Below, in pieces: positions 41,175 to 53,247 of a stretch of DNA of 64,000 nt. Position 1 is the first letter of the stretch. Every line of letters begins with the position of its first letter. The DNA lies in assembly GCA_002077045.2 (NCBI GenBank), contig KZ111158.1:71029-135028 (forward strand). Reading direction: 5' to 3'. The notes under the pieces are model-generated. The model was given only the letters and a program-made list of their open reading frames with translations, was not told the origin of the DNA and searched no databases. Position numbers and translations under genes: made by a program. Origin of the DNA: Rachicladosporium sp. CCFEE 5018 (Eukaryota; Ascomycota; Dothideomycetes; Cladosporiales; Cladosporiaceae).

Positions 41175-42081
41175 ATGGCGGAGATTCGCAGGAAGCTCGT
41201 GATTGTTGGCGACGGTGCTTGCGGAAAGACTTGCTTGTTGATGTATGATTATCCTGCCGGAGACCATGGCGACGGCATGCTAACTGGTATCACAGCGTCT
41301 TCTCCAAGGGCACATTCCCGGAGGTTCGTCAGCCAATGCCTCAATCCCCTATCCGCGCATTCGCTCTGCCACAAGCGATAAGCCTACAGCAGCACCTCGA
41401 CATATCACGAGATCTGCATACAGCCAGTCTAGAAACGACACTAACACCGCGACTACAGGTCTACGTTCCCACCGTCTTCGAGAACTATGTCGCCGATGTT
41501 GAGGTAGATGGCAAACACGTTGAGTTGGCGCTTTGGGATACGGCTGGACAGGAAGATTACGACCGCCTTCGACCTTTGTCATACCCCGATTCGCACGTTA
41601 TCCTCATCTGCTTCGCCATCGACTCGCCGGACTCACTCGAGAACGTGCAGGAGAAGGTAAGCCGATGCTCACGTGCTCCTTGCGTATTGCACCAGGCTTG
41701 GCGAGACAGCGTACTGACGAGATATGTTTCGTAGTGGATCTCGGAAGTTTTGCATTTCTGCCAGGGCCTGCCCATCATCCTCGTCGGCTGCAAGAAGGAT
41801 CTGAGGTACGACCAGAGGACTATTGAAGAGCTGCACAAGACGTCGCAAAAGCCGGTCACACCCGAGCAGGTAAGCATGGAGAACACAGACCACGAGCTGC
41901 GACAGGGCAGTACATTGACAATGCTTCACAGGCTGAGGACGTTCGCAAGAAGATCGGCGCAACGAAATACCTCGAGTGCTCCGCCAAGACCAACGAGGGC
42001 GTTAGGGAGGTGTTCGAGCACGCCACACGCGCAGCGCTGCTCACAAGGCAGAAGAAGTCGAAGAAGTGCATGATCCTCTAG
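41175..42081 (+). CDS. RHO1: Rho-family GTPase Rho1
   Basis: Membrane-anchored GTPase that activates glucan synthase and the cell-wall integrity kinase pathway. Five exons: 41175-41242, 41296-41323, 41459-41656, 41735-41869, 41932-42081, giving 192 residues. All introns follow GT-AG (53, 135, 78 and 62 bp). Visible motifs: P-loop GDGACGKT (residues 12-19), effector loop YVPTVFENY, switch II WDTAGQEDYDRLRPLSYPDS, the base-recognition stretch GCKKDLR, SAKTNEGVREVF, a polybasic region and the CAAX box CMIL for geranylgeranylation. The intron after the P-loop and the 28-nt second exon are typical of fungal rho1 genes. The catalytic glutamine is present. Confidence 0.97.
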
Positions 42082-43873
42082 ATATACCCCATTTGCGACT
42101 ACTTCTTCGAAACACTTCTTACCGGCCACCACGACACACCAACCTCGAAACCTCCCAACCTTGTGCATCGACCTGGACCACAACCCGGGCAAAGTGCAGG
42201 CATGAAGGCGGGCTATATGCGGAATGAGACACACAATGTACTACAAGCGAATGGCAGCGTGAATGGGGCAGCCTGGACAATTTGAGATGGGGTTTTCTTG
42301 ACATTCGGGGTGCATTTTTGCAGTAATTGAAACCACCCATGGCGTTGCAAATGACTGTCATTTCAAGATCGGGAGGGTGGTGTCACATTTCATCTTCCAC
42401 TTACCTTGCGGTACTGTCAGGAGGTATATTGCGTGCCTTGATCTCCGAAACACTCGCCTGAGCTTTCATGTCGCGCGTCGGATGTGTCCGCTGCCGCTGC
42501 GTGGCTGCTCGTCAGCCGCTGTCAACTCGACAATCTATCATGTGTTGTGCATCGACCGCCGTCTCTCTCTCGTATCACCAATAAGCTGAGCAACGAAGAG
42601 AGTAGCCAGATCATCAGGCTCCTTTACCCTGCTAAGGTGAGCTACAGCTACAATGCGGCTGTGCCGTGCATCTGCCTTTGCGCTGCCTGGAAGCACATGC
42701 ATCTTGTATATTTGACCGCGATCCATCTCCGGACCACTTGCAACTTCATCGCTGTGTTACCCGCGCTCTCCGTCGCATGACTCTACATCGACTTACCTCC
42801 CTCCACACTCGTAGTCATGCACACCTCCCAGCAGGATGATGGTGTGGTCGCACGACTTGCAGCAGACACCCTTCACCCCACGATGTGGCGCGCGGTATGC
42901 TCCGAGTGTGGGAGAGTGCATGAGGGCTTGCATGTGATGAACGACTGTCTCGGTTGGAAGTCTTGTCTCTGCAGAGTGCTGTAATGCTATCGAGCGGGCT
43001 AGATCTTTGTCCAAAAGACGCTTCGCGCTTCGCGAGGAAATGTCTTTCAACGGTCCTATGATCGATGCTCTGACATATGCGAGTCACCTCTCCCGTCGTC
43101 AGCAGTCCCGTCAGCCTTGCGAAGAATAGATGAGAAGCGCTATGGCGTGCATGAGCCCCTCAGGCACACGACCAATCTCACCCCACGCCGCTGCATCCGC
43201 CGACGACCAGGCATCCTGAGCGGACAAATTTTAGCCTTTGCTGAGACGCTTCATCCGCGGCGAACCTAGCCTCGCGACTGTAGTCTTTTCTCGCAAGCGT
43301 CATTTTGATAATTACACATTTCCGTCCCCCTCATAGAACCATAGTAAATACTATACATCTATTCGAGAGTTGTGTTGTGGTGCCTTGATTGCTAGCCAAC
43401 CACGACGCCTTCACGATGGACCTCAACCCCACTACCGCCAGCGACTCTTCCGCAACGATGAGTTGTACGATGTCGCTGCTGTCGTAGTTGGACGAGAGAC
43501 CGAAGTCTGGGAGGTACAGTGAGTCGTCCTTGCATCCTTCATCTCTGACGAGGTAGGAGCGGAGGGCTGATGCAGTGTGGCGCAGATTCGAAGTGCTCGC
43601 GTGCCTCACAGAATCGGAGGACTTCACTTCACGCTTTCAGCTTTTACTGGGAAAAGGACGGGAGTGCGAACACGTGAAGCGCTCGCTTGGCGGATTTCTT
43701 ATTTACAGCAGATATTCGGCAGACTTGTGGACACTCCACTACGCAGCGATAACCAGCGGCGCACCCGACACTCTCGAAGACACCCAACAACAGTGCTGCG
43801 GATACAGGCAACACAAAAGACACTCAGGAAGCGTGCATATCCTCACATCACTCCCACACGAATCACAAAGATC
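42082..43873. other. 1.8-kb gene-free stretch
   Basis: No gene is called. A minus-strand frame at 42793-43050 ends with CCKSCDHTIILLGGVHDYEC, which looks protein-like, but it has no ATG and no clear splice partners. The right end is the leader of the phosphatase gene. Confidence 0.35.
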
Positions 43874-44887
43874 ATGGAGCCGCGGGAATCTCCGATGGAG
43901 GTTGTCGAGGAGCAGGCGGCCGAAGCAGCAGACGCAACGATCGTATCAAGTATCACACAGGCAATGGAGGGCATCGAGCGCACTTCAAGACCGCCTTCAC
44001 CTCCAACACGTCCCGATTCTCCTGCCAACGACCTAGTACCGGCGCGCTTGCAACTCTACACGCCCGCTAAGAACTACGGCGCGGTCAAGGAACACGCGAT
44101 CTTCCGCTCAGCATTCCCTCAGGACCGCAACCTCAGATTTCTCGAATGCTTGAATGTCAAGACTGTCCTCTGCTTTGTGCCGACCGAGCCCACTGCGGCA
44201 TACCTCGAGTATCTGAGTGTTGATTGCATCTCCCACAAGCGCGTGGACATACTCGCCAACAAAGATGGCAATGTCGCGACCACTGTGGAGTCCGTCTGTG
44301 AAGCTCTACTGGTTGCAATGGACATCGCAAACTACCCTCTCTATATCCACTGCAATCAGGGCAAGCATCGGACCGGCTGCGTGATCGCATGCATGCGCAA
44401 GGTGCAAGGTTGGCGGATGAGTGACATCCTGCACGAGTACGACACATATGCCAGCCCGAAGGCGCGGCCAGGCGACATCGAATTCATCACCAAGGTTTTC
44501 CAGCCTGCAGCACTTCTCGAATTCGCTACTAAACATGGCGATTTCTCTCACCGGCCCGCACTCAAGACACTCCTCCAAGTTAAGGCGCTCACCCTCGAGA
44601 AGCTGGTTGAGATCTTGGGCTCGGAAGAAGGTATCGAGAGCTCCGACACGAGCCTTCGATCCGCCGAGAGCAAGGCTGACAGCGGCATCGATCTCAGCGG
44701 CGCAGCAGTGGACCCAACGAAGGTCTCTGATTGGCTAGAGAAATTCGACGTTGGGCAGGCGGTAGAAGACGCGGTGATGGAGGGGGTTGTGCCTGATGCC
44801 GAAGTATCTGTGATGGAGTGCGAGGACGTGATGTCGCCTCCTCCTCCTACTGGTGGCGAGCAGAGCTTCTTCGCCTCGATGGCCTAG
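43874..44887 (+). CDS. PFA-DSP type phosphatase (Siw14/Oca family)
   Basis: 337 residues from the ATG at 43874 (MEPRESPMEVVEEQAAEAAD). The plant-and-fungi atypical dual-specificity phosphatase fold spans about residues 55-220: YGAVKEHAIFRSAFPQDRNL, FLECLNVKTVLCFVPTEP, and the catalytic loop IHCNQGKHRTGCV with the C-x5-R motif intact. Yeast Siw14 hydrolyses the beta-phosphate of inositol pyrophosphates, so a role in that pathway is possible. The KARPGD-I-F-I segment after the loop supports the Siw14 branch over Oca1, but not firmly. The C-terminal 110 residues are acidic and unique. The frame continues upstream of the ATG without similarity. It converges on YVH1. Confidence 0.88.
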   Translation: MEPRESPMEVVEEQAAEAADATIVSSITQAMEGIERTSRPPSPPTRPDSPANDLVPARLQLYTPAKNYGAVKEHAIFRSAFPQDRNLRFLECLNVKTVLCFVPTEPTAAYLEYLSVDCISHKRVDILANKDGNVATTVESVCEALLVAMDIANYPLYIHCNQGKHRTGCVIACMRKVQGWRMSDILHEYDTYASPKARPGDIEFITKVFQPAALLEFATKHGDFSHRPALKTLLQVKALTLEKLVEILGSEEGIESSDTSLRSAESKADSGIDLSGAAVDPTKVSDWLEKFDVGQAVEDAVMEGVVPDAEVSVMECEDVMSPPPPTGGEQSFFASMA

Positions 44888-45218
44888 TTGGTCGAGGGGA
44901 TGAGGAGGACGTCAGGAGAGCTAGTGGTGATGTTACCGCTGTAGCGGATTTGTCGGAACTGATGTGTGGAAGCGAAAGCATGCGGGTGTACAGCACTGCA
45001 TCGCGAAATGGGATGGAACGGATTACTACTGCTTTTAGCGTTGGCGCTGGCGGTCTTTCGGGTCGATTGCATTTGAATTATCGATATCACTAGAAAGTCA
45101 CGTCGTGCAGTACGAATAGCAAGCCGATGTGCAGGACCATGAAAATAGTCTGCGTATGAACAGTAATACGTAAGACAATGTCTCCGCCACATCGTCCAAT
45201 GCATCCATTCCCTGTCCC
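44888..45218. other. convergent 3' region between two phosphatase genes
   Basis: 331 bp between the stop codons of the Siw14-like gene and YVH1. Nothing else is seen. Confidence 0.4.
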
Positions 45219-46632
45219 TTACAAGTTCTCCTTCGCCTGACCACCGCCCGCATTTACAGCACCAGGGGGCCGTCTGATACCCATGCCCTCACCTCTCGAG
45301 CCACCACTCAGCTTCATCTCATCTACCCTCCCCTTCGCCAGACTGATGCCTGGCACTACCCAAGCTCGGCAACTACATCGCATGCCTTGCCACGCGTACT
45401 TGCCGACGTTCGCTTTACACTTGGGACACTCCAGCCGCCCTTCGAGTTTGCCTTGCTCGAGTTCAGCTCGCATCCAGGAGAGCGGGTCGAGGAAGTAGTG
45501 AGTACATGCTGCAGTTGGGGCAGGTGAAAGTGAGGATATGGGCGTGTTAGCGGTGGAGGGAGCGTTCGGATTCGTGGGTAGCGTGTGAGGGAGAAGGTAG
45601 GGCGAGGTTGCTAGTTGGCGTCTGAGAGTGCGATCAGTACGAGTCTTGTGGCCGAGGGACAAGTTGAGGGATGAGATACCGGCACTTCTTGCACTTCAGC
45701 TCAAACTCCGCTGGACTTTCTTTCGAGACTCTGCCAGCGTGCTCATCTTCGAAGCGGATCTTGTCTGCGTCTGGTGCTTGGCCACACGCTCCACTGAATT
45801 CCACTTCTCGCTTGTACAGCCAGCGCTGGTAGATCGGGTGGTCCTCAACCGTGTCGGGTGCTCCCATCTGATGGTACAGCTCAAGCTGCTTCATGAAGCC
45901 ATCATTGGGCTCGCAGAAAGGGCGAGTCTGTCTAAGATGGGCAAGAGCTTCGCTGGCGCTGATGTGGCGGGTGTGCATCAGGTAGGCACATATCGCAGTG
46001 GCGGAACGGGACTTGCCCATGGCGCTGTAAAAACATTGTCAAGATCGTGCAAGGTACACTCGATGGTGCACACAAGCAGCCTTCAACGAATTGCGAAGAC
46101 TGCGATACGCTCCACAGCCAAAGTCAATATCGTGACAGTGCAGGTGGCACTGATGCGATTCAGCCACAACCAATGGTCAGGTCGAGCATCGCATTATATG
46201 GCATGCTTGACTCAACCATGTTGTACAAAGACAAGATGAGGAACGTAGAATGTAACATACCAATGCACCAGCACCGCTCCTCCAGAGTCCAGACCATCTT
46301 GGATGAACGCTACACAACCCGGCAAGTGCTCCAGTAGGTTTTCGTCGTCGACATCGTCAACCTCGACCACCTTGTGCGTGTAGCCGGCGAACAGGTCTTG
46401 GTCCAGAGGCAGTCTCAGCACGCTCAAGACATGCGTCAAACCAATCTCCTGTAGTGCAGGCTTTCTCCGAAGTGTGAATAGACTGAGACAGGCATTAGAG
46501 GCTAGATCGCAGACGGCCAATGCAGCTTGAGGTCTGGCCAAATGGCGTGCATGAGTCGGGCCTGGGGATGGACGGAACGGACCCACCAATGTAAAGCCTG
46601 CAGTCGCCGGCGACCTTATCCAAGAGAGCCAT
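45219..46632 (-). CDS. YVH1: dual-specificity phosphatase Yvh1
   Basis: Phosphatase with a zinc-binding C-terminus that helps replace Mrt4 during 60S ribosome maturation. Four exons: 46583-46632, 46261-46482, 45680-46024, 45219-45621 (introns 100, 236 and 58 bp), giving 339 residues. The product begins MALLDKVAGDCRLYIGGLFT, with exon 1 joined through a weak GTCCGT donor that alone restores YIGGLFTLRRK. The catalytic loop is HCAMGKSRSA, with HC split across the second intron. The zinc domain is complete: CKKCR, CTHYFLDPLSWM, EGRLECPKCKANVGKYAWQG then MRCSCRAWVVPG. The long second intron is unusual for the window. Confidence 0.92.
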
Positions 46633-48061
46633 ACGCGGTCTCGTCCAACTGTTAGAAGCGATATGAATGTCAAGTCGTTGCTTCGAGATGTCATCGCAAC
46701 ATTTGCCCTGTGTGGGGTCACGATTGAGTGGGGGCGGCAGCGGCCAGACCCCTCCCGCCGCTCCCACGAGACTTCTCCACTTTCATCAAAGCCAAAAGCT
46801 ACCGTCTGCACCCGAGATTTCCTGCACGCTCGAACAGGGCTGATCAGCGTTCTGCGTAGAGATCTCGAAGAAGACGGAGACTCAGTCCGTGTCGCCTCCT
46901 TCGCTGTAACACATGAGTGGCGACGGCGCCGCCGAAGCGAATTTTGTCCGGCAAGCGCGGCGAAACTCGGCCGTTCGCCGCGCTCATGTTTCTATCAGGA
47001 GGAACTCCGCTCTGTAATGCTACCATACGCGCGCAGGCGGTGGTCAAGCTTTAGACATTGCCGCTTTACCGTTACGTGGGTTTGCACTTGGGAGGTCACG
47101 ATCGCCACTCTAGCCGCGGCGGCTACAGCACCCCACCACTTGGGTGAACAGACGTCGGTCAGCAGCAGCTACAACGCGAATCCTGCAAGTCGTGGGAGCT
47201 GTGGATAGGGCTGGCGTAACATGTACCTAGATGCCGGCAAGCTCTGCTAAAGCTCTTGGCGGAGGTCAACGCCGTTCAATAGCGCAATATCTGATGTGTG
47301 CGACATGGGATCGACAGGACCTGCGCAAATTCTTCTCAACGTAGTGTCACCCTACGCGCTCATGCAAATCCCCAGCAAATCGTCGCAGGCATGCTTGTCA
47401 CTACCGCCCCGGGGGTCAATGCAATGAAGTGGGTCTTTCCAGACTTCGGACACATGCTTCAGGTGCCATACTGCAGCTCAAAGAGTGCAAATTGAGCTGC
47501 CAGAATGGGCGAGCGACTCGCAGCTTGCAGCTTCACGATAGCTCAAACGCTGCAACGACGCCTGGGGGTAAGCATTTCGGTTAATACCACCGCGCGAGTA
47601 TGCAGACTCATGCACGTTGCACAGGCCACCATGGTCGTAGCACGCACAGGGCTGGTCTTGGCACTTTCAAAACGCTTTCCACCCGCAACCTCATGCATGC
47701 TCCTGTGGGCTAGTAGTAAACCCTTCTGCATCTGTAGCGAGGAATTGCGGGTCCTGTATACACTGTCAACCATGTCCTCTCTATTTTTGCCCAGTCTCCC
47801 ACCTTGATGGCCCTCTTACTCTCGGAAGTTTAACGCCGTCTAACTTCCGCCAACGCGCATGACCTCTATTCCTTGCCTCATCAGCTTACCCATCCACCAC
47901 TGCTGTTGATCAGCTGCACGAGACAGGGCTGGCGCGCGCTTCCAGAGGCGCCACAGGTTGCTCCGTCTTCGATAAGCTTCAGCGTGCACAGTCGCTACCG
48001 CATATCGCATTTGTAGCAAGTGTCTCAGTTTGGGGACTCGATCTGCGGCCCGCACTCTGCT
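46633..48061. other. 1.4-kb gene-free stretch
   Basis: Divergent region between YVH1 and the C2H2 gene. Open frames are short or without domain. No RNA gene or repeat is recognised. Confidence 0.4.
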
Positions 48062-50605
48062 ATGTCGACCACACCTTCAATTCGCATCTCACACCACCAT
48101 CGCTACCCTTCACCGTACGCATCTTATACTGCCTCTCCGATTCCTGTGCCTATGGAGCAAGAGCCTATACCTCCACCCCTACCACCTCCCTCCAACATCG
48201 CTGGCCTCACAAGTGGACGAGATCCTGGCTGGCAATGGGGAAACAATCCAGAGTCTCTAGACTTCGGCCGTGCGGCCGCTGTACAGCCAGGCTCGAGTCT
48301 GCTTGGGAGTGGGAGTAGTAAGAGCAAGCATCTGGGGAGCATGCGACTTGACCAGCGGAACGTTAATCGGAGAGGCAGCTCAATCTCTACTGTGACAGGC
48401 ACTGGGCAGGACTGTGAGATGGCGGACGATCACAATAGTGACGAGGATGGATCGAAGCGGCAGTCAAACTACAGGTATGTCTCCCTTTCCAACTCAAGTC
48501 CCAGTCGATGGACTGGGCTCTTGCGATCAGCAATGGTCGTCCTATGTAGGCTCCACTGCCGGGACACGGTTGCAATGCAGCACTTGTGATGCTTTACCAG
48601 GCCTGGAGGTTGCTCTAGGCTCCTTCTTACGTACGAAGTTACTCGCGCGCCGGCCACACTCGCAGATCGCCCTCGCAGATTTTAAGGGCATCGTGGTCTG
48701 TTTTGAGAGTATCCCACTGGCCACGCACTCTTTCACTAGCACGGTGGCGTCGATCAGTACTCTCGAGCGAGCCGAGCGTACTGTGAGAATCCTCTTGCGC
48801 AACGAGGAGAGCGAACGTGGTATTCCACATGCCGGAGATTGCGCATCCGCGTTTCCCCACGCAGGACACGCCTTGTCCAACCACATCTCAGTCATATATG
48901 CAGGCTGTAGCTAGAGAGGGACGAATTGCTAACATGGTCGACAGACTACAAAGCGAACGAAGGCTTGAACAAACAACGCTTGAGGGATCCTCGCAAGCTT
49001 ACGACAAACAACTGCTGAGTCGCATCGGCGGTCCTAGCACGCCAAACTCGAGACGGCAGTCCTCTGTGTCTTTCCCAGCGAACATGCAAGACCCCGCGCA
49101 GATGAGTCTGGCGGAAAGCGAGCGACGTAACAGTCAGCTTAGGCCACTTACAATGCTATCGCACGAGCGACGCCACAGCTCTATCACTTCTATTGATTCT
49201 CCGGGTAATGGCAGATGGGCTGTGAGTGTACCAGCATCCGGTGCGATTTCCCCAGGATACAGCGGTTTCTGGGATCACGGTACAAGTGGCGGGTCGAGCC
49301 GCGCACAGACGCGGAATGGAAGCTTGGTATTTGAGGATTCAGCCTCGCACCGAGGCAGCTACGATCACTCAATGTTTGTCAACGAAGCATCTCCGATGGA
49401 CGACGACCACATGAGTGGACTGGTGCTGCACGATCGCAGCCCCTCGGGCAGCGACGATTACGCGAATGGAAAAGTTGGGGTCAAGCGACGAGCTTCCTCA
49501 CCACCGCGAGACTTACAATACGTCGAGCGCACTTCCGTGAGCAGCGCATCTGGTGTCCCTCACAATGATCTATACCATCGACGTTCGATGCAGTCAATGC
49601 AACAGCTACCCAACCGCGGCTCTCCTGTTTCTCGATACCACCCTAATCACGGCTCGCTATCCTCAGCCTCGTCTTGGGGACCTCGCCACGGCTCTCTTGG
49701 ATCTTCACTAAGTATACCGAGTATTCCGAGCAGTGCTACGAGCTATGCCTCTGGTCGTCTCTCGCCGGGAGGGCTATCTCCGGCCATCGATCCCGAGCTC
49801 CGAAGTCTTACCCCGATCAGCGCAACGAGGGACATGAACATCAGTCCTGGTACAGCTGCAGTCTATCATCAACGCCACGTATCTGCCGAGAATGGGCACG
49901 CAAAATTGCAACGTGCTGTAGCAGATATTGAGCAATCACCTCGCCAGCCTCTCTCGCCACAGTCTCAGGGTGCCTTCATGTGCGAGTGCTGTCCCAAGAA
50001 GCCGAAGAAGTTTGACAGCGAGGATGATCTCCGGTATGTCACTCTCCCCGTGTGCGTTACAGGCGTACATGTACTAATGATGGTACAGCACCCACGAAGC
50101 CGAGAAGCAATACACCTGCGCCTATTGCCCGAACCGCTTCAAGAACAAGAACGAAGCCGAACGCCACCAGAACTCCCTCCACCTACGTCACCACTCATGG
50201 TCTTGTGCCACCCTTTCCGGCCCTGAAGCAGCCTACCACGCCTCATTCACAGGCCGCTATTCAGATATATGCGGCTATTGCGGCGAAGACTTCCCGAACC
50301 CACCGGATCTCGCAGCTCGATCGGAGCATCTCAACACCGTGCATAAGTTCGGAGAGTGCAACAAGACGAAGAAGTTTTTCCGAGCGGATCATTTCAGGCA
50401 GCACTTGAAGCATAGCCATGCGGGTACTAGTGGGAAGTGGACTAACATGTTGGAGAACGCTTGTATGAAGGACGAGCCGCTGCCTGAGAAGAGGTCGGTG
50501 GCGGCAGGGCAGCTAGGGCCGCCTGCGCTGGTAGTCACCACGAGCGGGCTGGCAGGGCAAGTTTCGAGGAGTCCGAGTGTGGGCGTAGAGGAGACGAGGA
50601 GCTAA
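48062..50605 (+). CDS. C2H2 zinc-finger transcription factor
   Basis: Best model has three exons: 48062-48474, 48915-50033, 50089-50605, giving 682 residues. The last intron (55 bp, CTAAT branch) is certain since it joins EDDLR to THEAEKQYTCAYCPNRFKNK. The first (440 bp) is the only single intron I found that keeps frame (NYR/EGRIANMVDRLQ), but a small extra exon cannot be excluded. Residues 1-500 are serine/proline-rich and disordered. The C-terminal zinc region has CECCPKKPKKFDSEDDLR, then a C2H2 finger (CAYC...H-x4-H), a third CGYC finger, and GECNKTKKFFRADHFRQHLK then HSHAGTSGKWTNML, a motif shared by a group of filamentous-fungal regulators. Targets are unknown. Confidence 0.82.
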
Positions 50606-52260
50606 CGAGGGGGGTGAACTGCTTTCGGTGCTGGAGTGAAGCTATGAGTGTCGCTCATTACACTCTCGGAGTGTCCAGAAGTGTGGGAGGTAGCAAAACA
50701 GCGCTGCATGCGTCTGCGGACGCGAAAGGTCTGGGACGGGCCTAATGATTGTAACGAAACGACATGTATTTGGTGCATTGGCATGCGGCGCCGACGCGCC
50801 GCAGGCACTCGTAAAACTACGCAAAGTTGACCTTCTGAGTTCTGCTACGTCTACTCCTGAACATTGCCCCGGTCTTGTGCTGTAGTCTTCCCATCCTTGG
50901 CGCTCATGCCATCCAGAACGCTACTGGGCATATGACTTGTCACGGAGTTTCGTCCGTATTGACAGCAATTCACTGGCCGCTGCTGGTTAAAAATGTAGTA
51001 CTTGGGTCCCAGCAAAGCGTCTAAGCACCGCTAAGCGAAAGCGAAGATCAGCACTTGCGCTGCGATGCAAGCCAGCGTCACCGGCGCGACAGCGTTCAAG
51101 CTCGCTAGCGGGTTGCGACCAGCACGCCATTGATCAGACATGATCAGTGAACGGCGCTAAGCCCTTCTAGCCTTCCCAGGAAGGTCTTTGCTGTCAGATC
51201 TAGTGCTCCGTGCACGCCTTGCCTTAGTGTTGAGATAGGCGAGGCGGGTGATGAGCCGGGTAGGGGAGCACTAATGAGGCGTTAGTGCTGACGCCGGGCG
51301 GGGCAGGGCGATAGTGGGCGTGGATGGGCGAGCGTCAGTGGGAACTTTCAGGTGGGCGTGTCGTTCCTGCGCTTTGCGTAGCGAGTGGGTGAAAGATGTG
51401 GTCTTCTTTTCACTCGCAAGCTGTCCTCCGTCACGTTTATAGCAAGGACCCTAGATGGTCGTCGGATCCGGTGATAGCCCCTCGTCGTTCGATGGTGACT
51501 CAGAGCGGGATCTTCGACAAGGTAGTTCGACCAGTCCGCAAAGATCTCTAGCACCGCAATCTCGGTCATGGAACAATAGATAATCTTGGATGCCTCAAGG
51601 TCTCGCAGGCGCATGCACACTGACTTCGGAGAGAACTCCATGGCCCGCAGTTTTGGCATTGGTTCATGGCTGCGGATGAGTGTCCACTCGAGATCAACTT
51701 CCTCAGCACTAAGGTAGCTGTAACGCTAAGCGATTTCTCGGAGGACACTGCTTCCGCAGTAGCTTTGACACATACAGAGCAATACATCCGAAGCTACTCA
51801 CAGGTCTTCTGCAGGCAAGATACCTGCTCAGAGTCTGCAGGTCTGTGAGACTACTTCGACAGTAGAATGTCAGTCTCATGAACCGTTGCAGGTACAAGCT
51901 TGATCGGCAACTTAATGTGACGTCGCGTGCAGTAACACCGTGGTTCCAGTGAGCTGGGCGTACGATCGCTATCGTGCTTTTGCACCTTCAAAGGTAGTAC
52001 TTGCACAACGCAAATTATGGGCTTACTGTTTGAAAGCGTTTGCAGAGAGCGCGGGCAGTAGCGTGATCTTTAATTTGGTGTCATAGCCAGCGTGGTGATA
52101 GTCGAATGGTCCAGACTGCAGTAGCGCGGACAGCCCACACTGACGCGAATGCTTCGAGATCGGTCCATAGAGCTCGTGAATGGATCGTTGGCGATTATGA
52201 TTGCGTCCGGAGATTGGCAGTCAAATCGAGGGCGTACACATGGACGTATACGGCCATTTC
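50606..52260. other. 1.65-kb gene-free stretch
   Basis: No gene is called. A 103-codon minus frame (51348-51659, from an ATG) looks moderately protein-like but has no domain. The stretch 51240-51350 is G-rich on the plus strand and contains the inverted repeat at 51267-51289. Confidence 0.4.
51267..51289. repeat. 8-bp perfect inverted repeat in G-rich tract
   Basis: AGCACTAA (51267-51274) and TTAGTGCT (51282-51289) with a 7-nt loop, in an intergenic G-rich stretch. Could be chance. Confidence 0.4.
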
Positions 52261-52815
52261 TCAACCGCCAGGCGGACCACCAGGCACAGCAGGAAACAAC
52301 GCTCCATTCCTCAACCTCTCGCGATTCTTCTTGGCCACCTCCAGATCCCGCTTCTTCTGCATCCTCATGCCCCAGAAGTGCTTCTGCAGCTCAAAGATCC
52401 TCGGTCCTTCGACCTTGGCCGTCTCGTCTTCTTGCTTCTTCTCCAACGCCTTCACCTTGTCCTCCTTAGCCTTCTCGTCCGCCTCATCCTCCTTCTTCTC
52501 TTCTTTCTTCTCCGCCTTGGCCTTCTCCTTGTCCTTCCCCTTCCGCTTTTCCGCTTTCTTGGCAATCTTCTCGAGGTACTCTTTCTTCACTTCCTCGATC
52601 TCGCGCTCAATAGCTTCCTCCCGCTTCTTCTTCTCCAGATCCTCGGCATCTTGGGAGATGGCGAATTTGCGATCAGTCAGATGTCCAGCGCAGATGTGGA
52701 ACCAATCGTCGTTATCTGGGGTTATGAGGACTGTAGCAGATGGCTTGTAGCAGATCCAGCAGGCCTTGGCGCTGGAGTCGGCGACGAGGCGGCGGTGGTA
52801 GATATTCTTGGCCAT
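52261..52815 (-). CDS. VFA1: VPS4-associated protein 1
   Basis: 184-residue single-exon protein from the ATG at 52815 (MAKNIYHRRLVADSSAKACW). The N-terminal zinc-binding-like part contains CWICYKPSATVLITPDNDDW followed by FHICAGHLTDRKFA, with the C-x2-C and C-x2-H pairs conserved in Vfa1. A long highly charged K/E coiled coil (residues about 65-145) follows, then the C-terminal PRIFELQKHFWGMRMQKKRD. Yeast Vfa1 binds the ESCRT AAA-ATPase Vps4 and stimulates it on endosomes. Length fits the yeast protein (203). Confidence 0.92.
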   Translation of the reverse strand: MAKNIYHRRLVADSSAKACWICYKPSATVLITPDNDDWFHICAGHLTDRKFAISQDAEDLEKKKREEAIEREIEEVKKEYLEKIAKKAEKRKGKDKEKAKAEKKEEKKEDEADEKAKEDKVKALEKKQEDETAKVEGPRIFELQKHFWGMRMQKKRDLEVAKKNRERLRNGALFPAVPGGPPGG

Positions 52816-53247
52816 GGCGGAGTGCCGCGATGGGCCAGAAGGTGTGTGCATTGGCCGTAGTATGTCCAGACGAGAAGCTCTACAGTCGCGTCAACGTGGT
52901 GTACCGATCGGCATGCGGAAGTCGGGCCGCGGGTCGTCGAAAGCATCCGAGCATTCGACTTCAGACACCACTGTCATTGCAATCGAGCATCACTCAGGAC
53001 CGTGGAAGCAGGTTTACGGACGAGCACAGAATCATAGGATAGGTATTGACGGGTCTGCTCGACATACAGACAACCTGTCTTGCCATCAATATCATCCTTG
53101 AGCCGGTCAAACTCGCTCTCGAATTGGCGCCGAAGACTGCAGTGTCGATCACGAGTACCATGGCATAGATCATTGAGGCGTATAGTCGATAAGTCTAGTT
53201 GCTTGATGATGTTTCATCGCTGTTGACCTTCCACCGCCGACTTCCTC
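52816..53247. other. spacer between VFA1 and small F-box-like gene
   Basis: 432 bp, promoter of VFA1 and 3' flank of the gene at 53248. No other feature is seen. Confidence 0.35.

Noticed and set aside
42793..43050. Minus-strand frame ending in a cysteine-rich stretch
   Set aside because: No ATG, no splice partner that I could find; a small zinc-binding protein is possible but unsupported.
51348..51659. 103-codon minus-strand frame from an ATG
   Set aside because: Composition is moderately protein-like, but there is no domain and no relative in the window.
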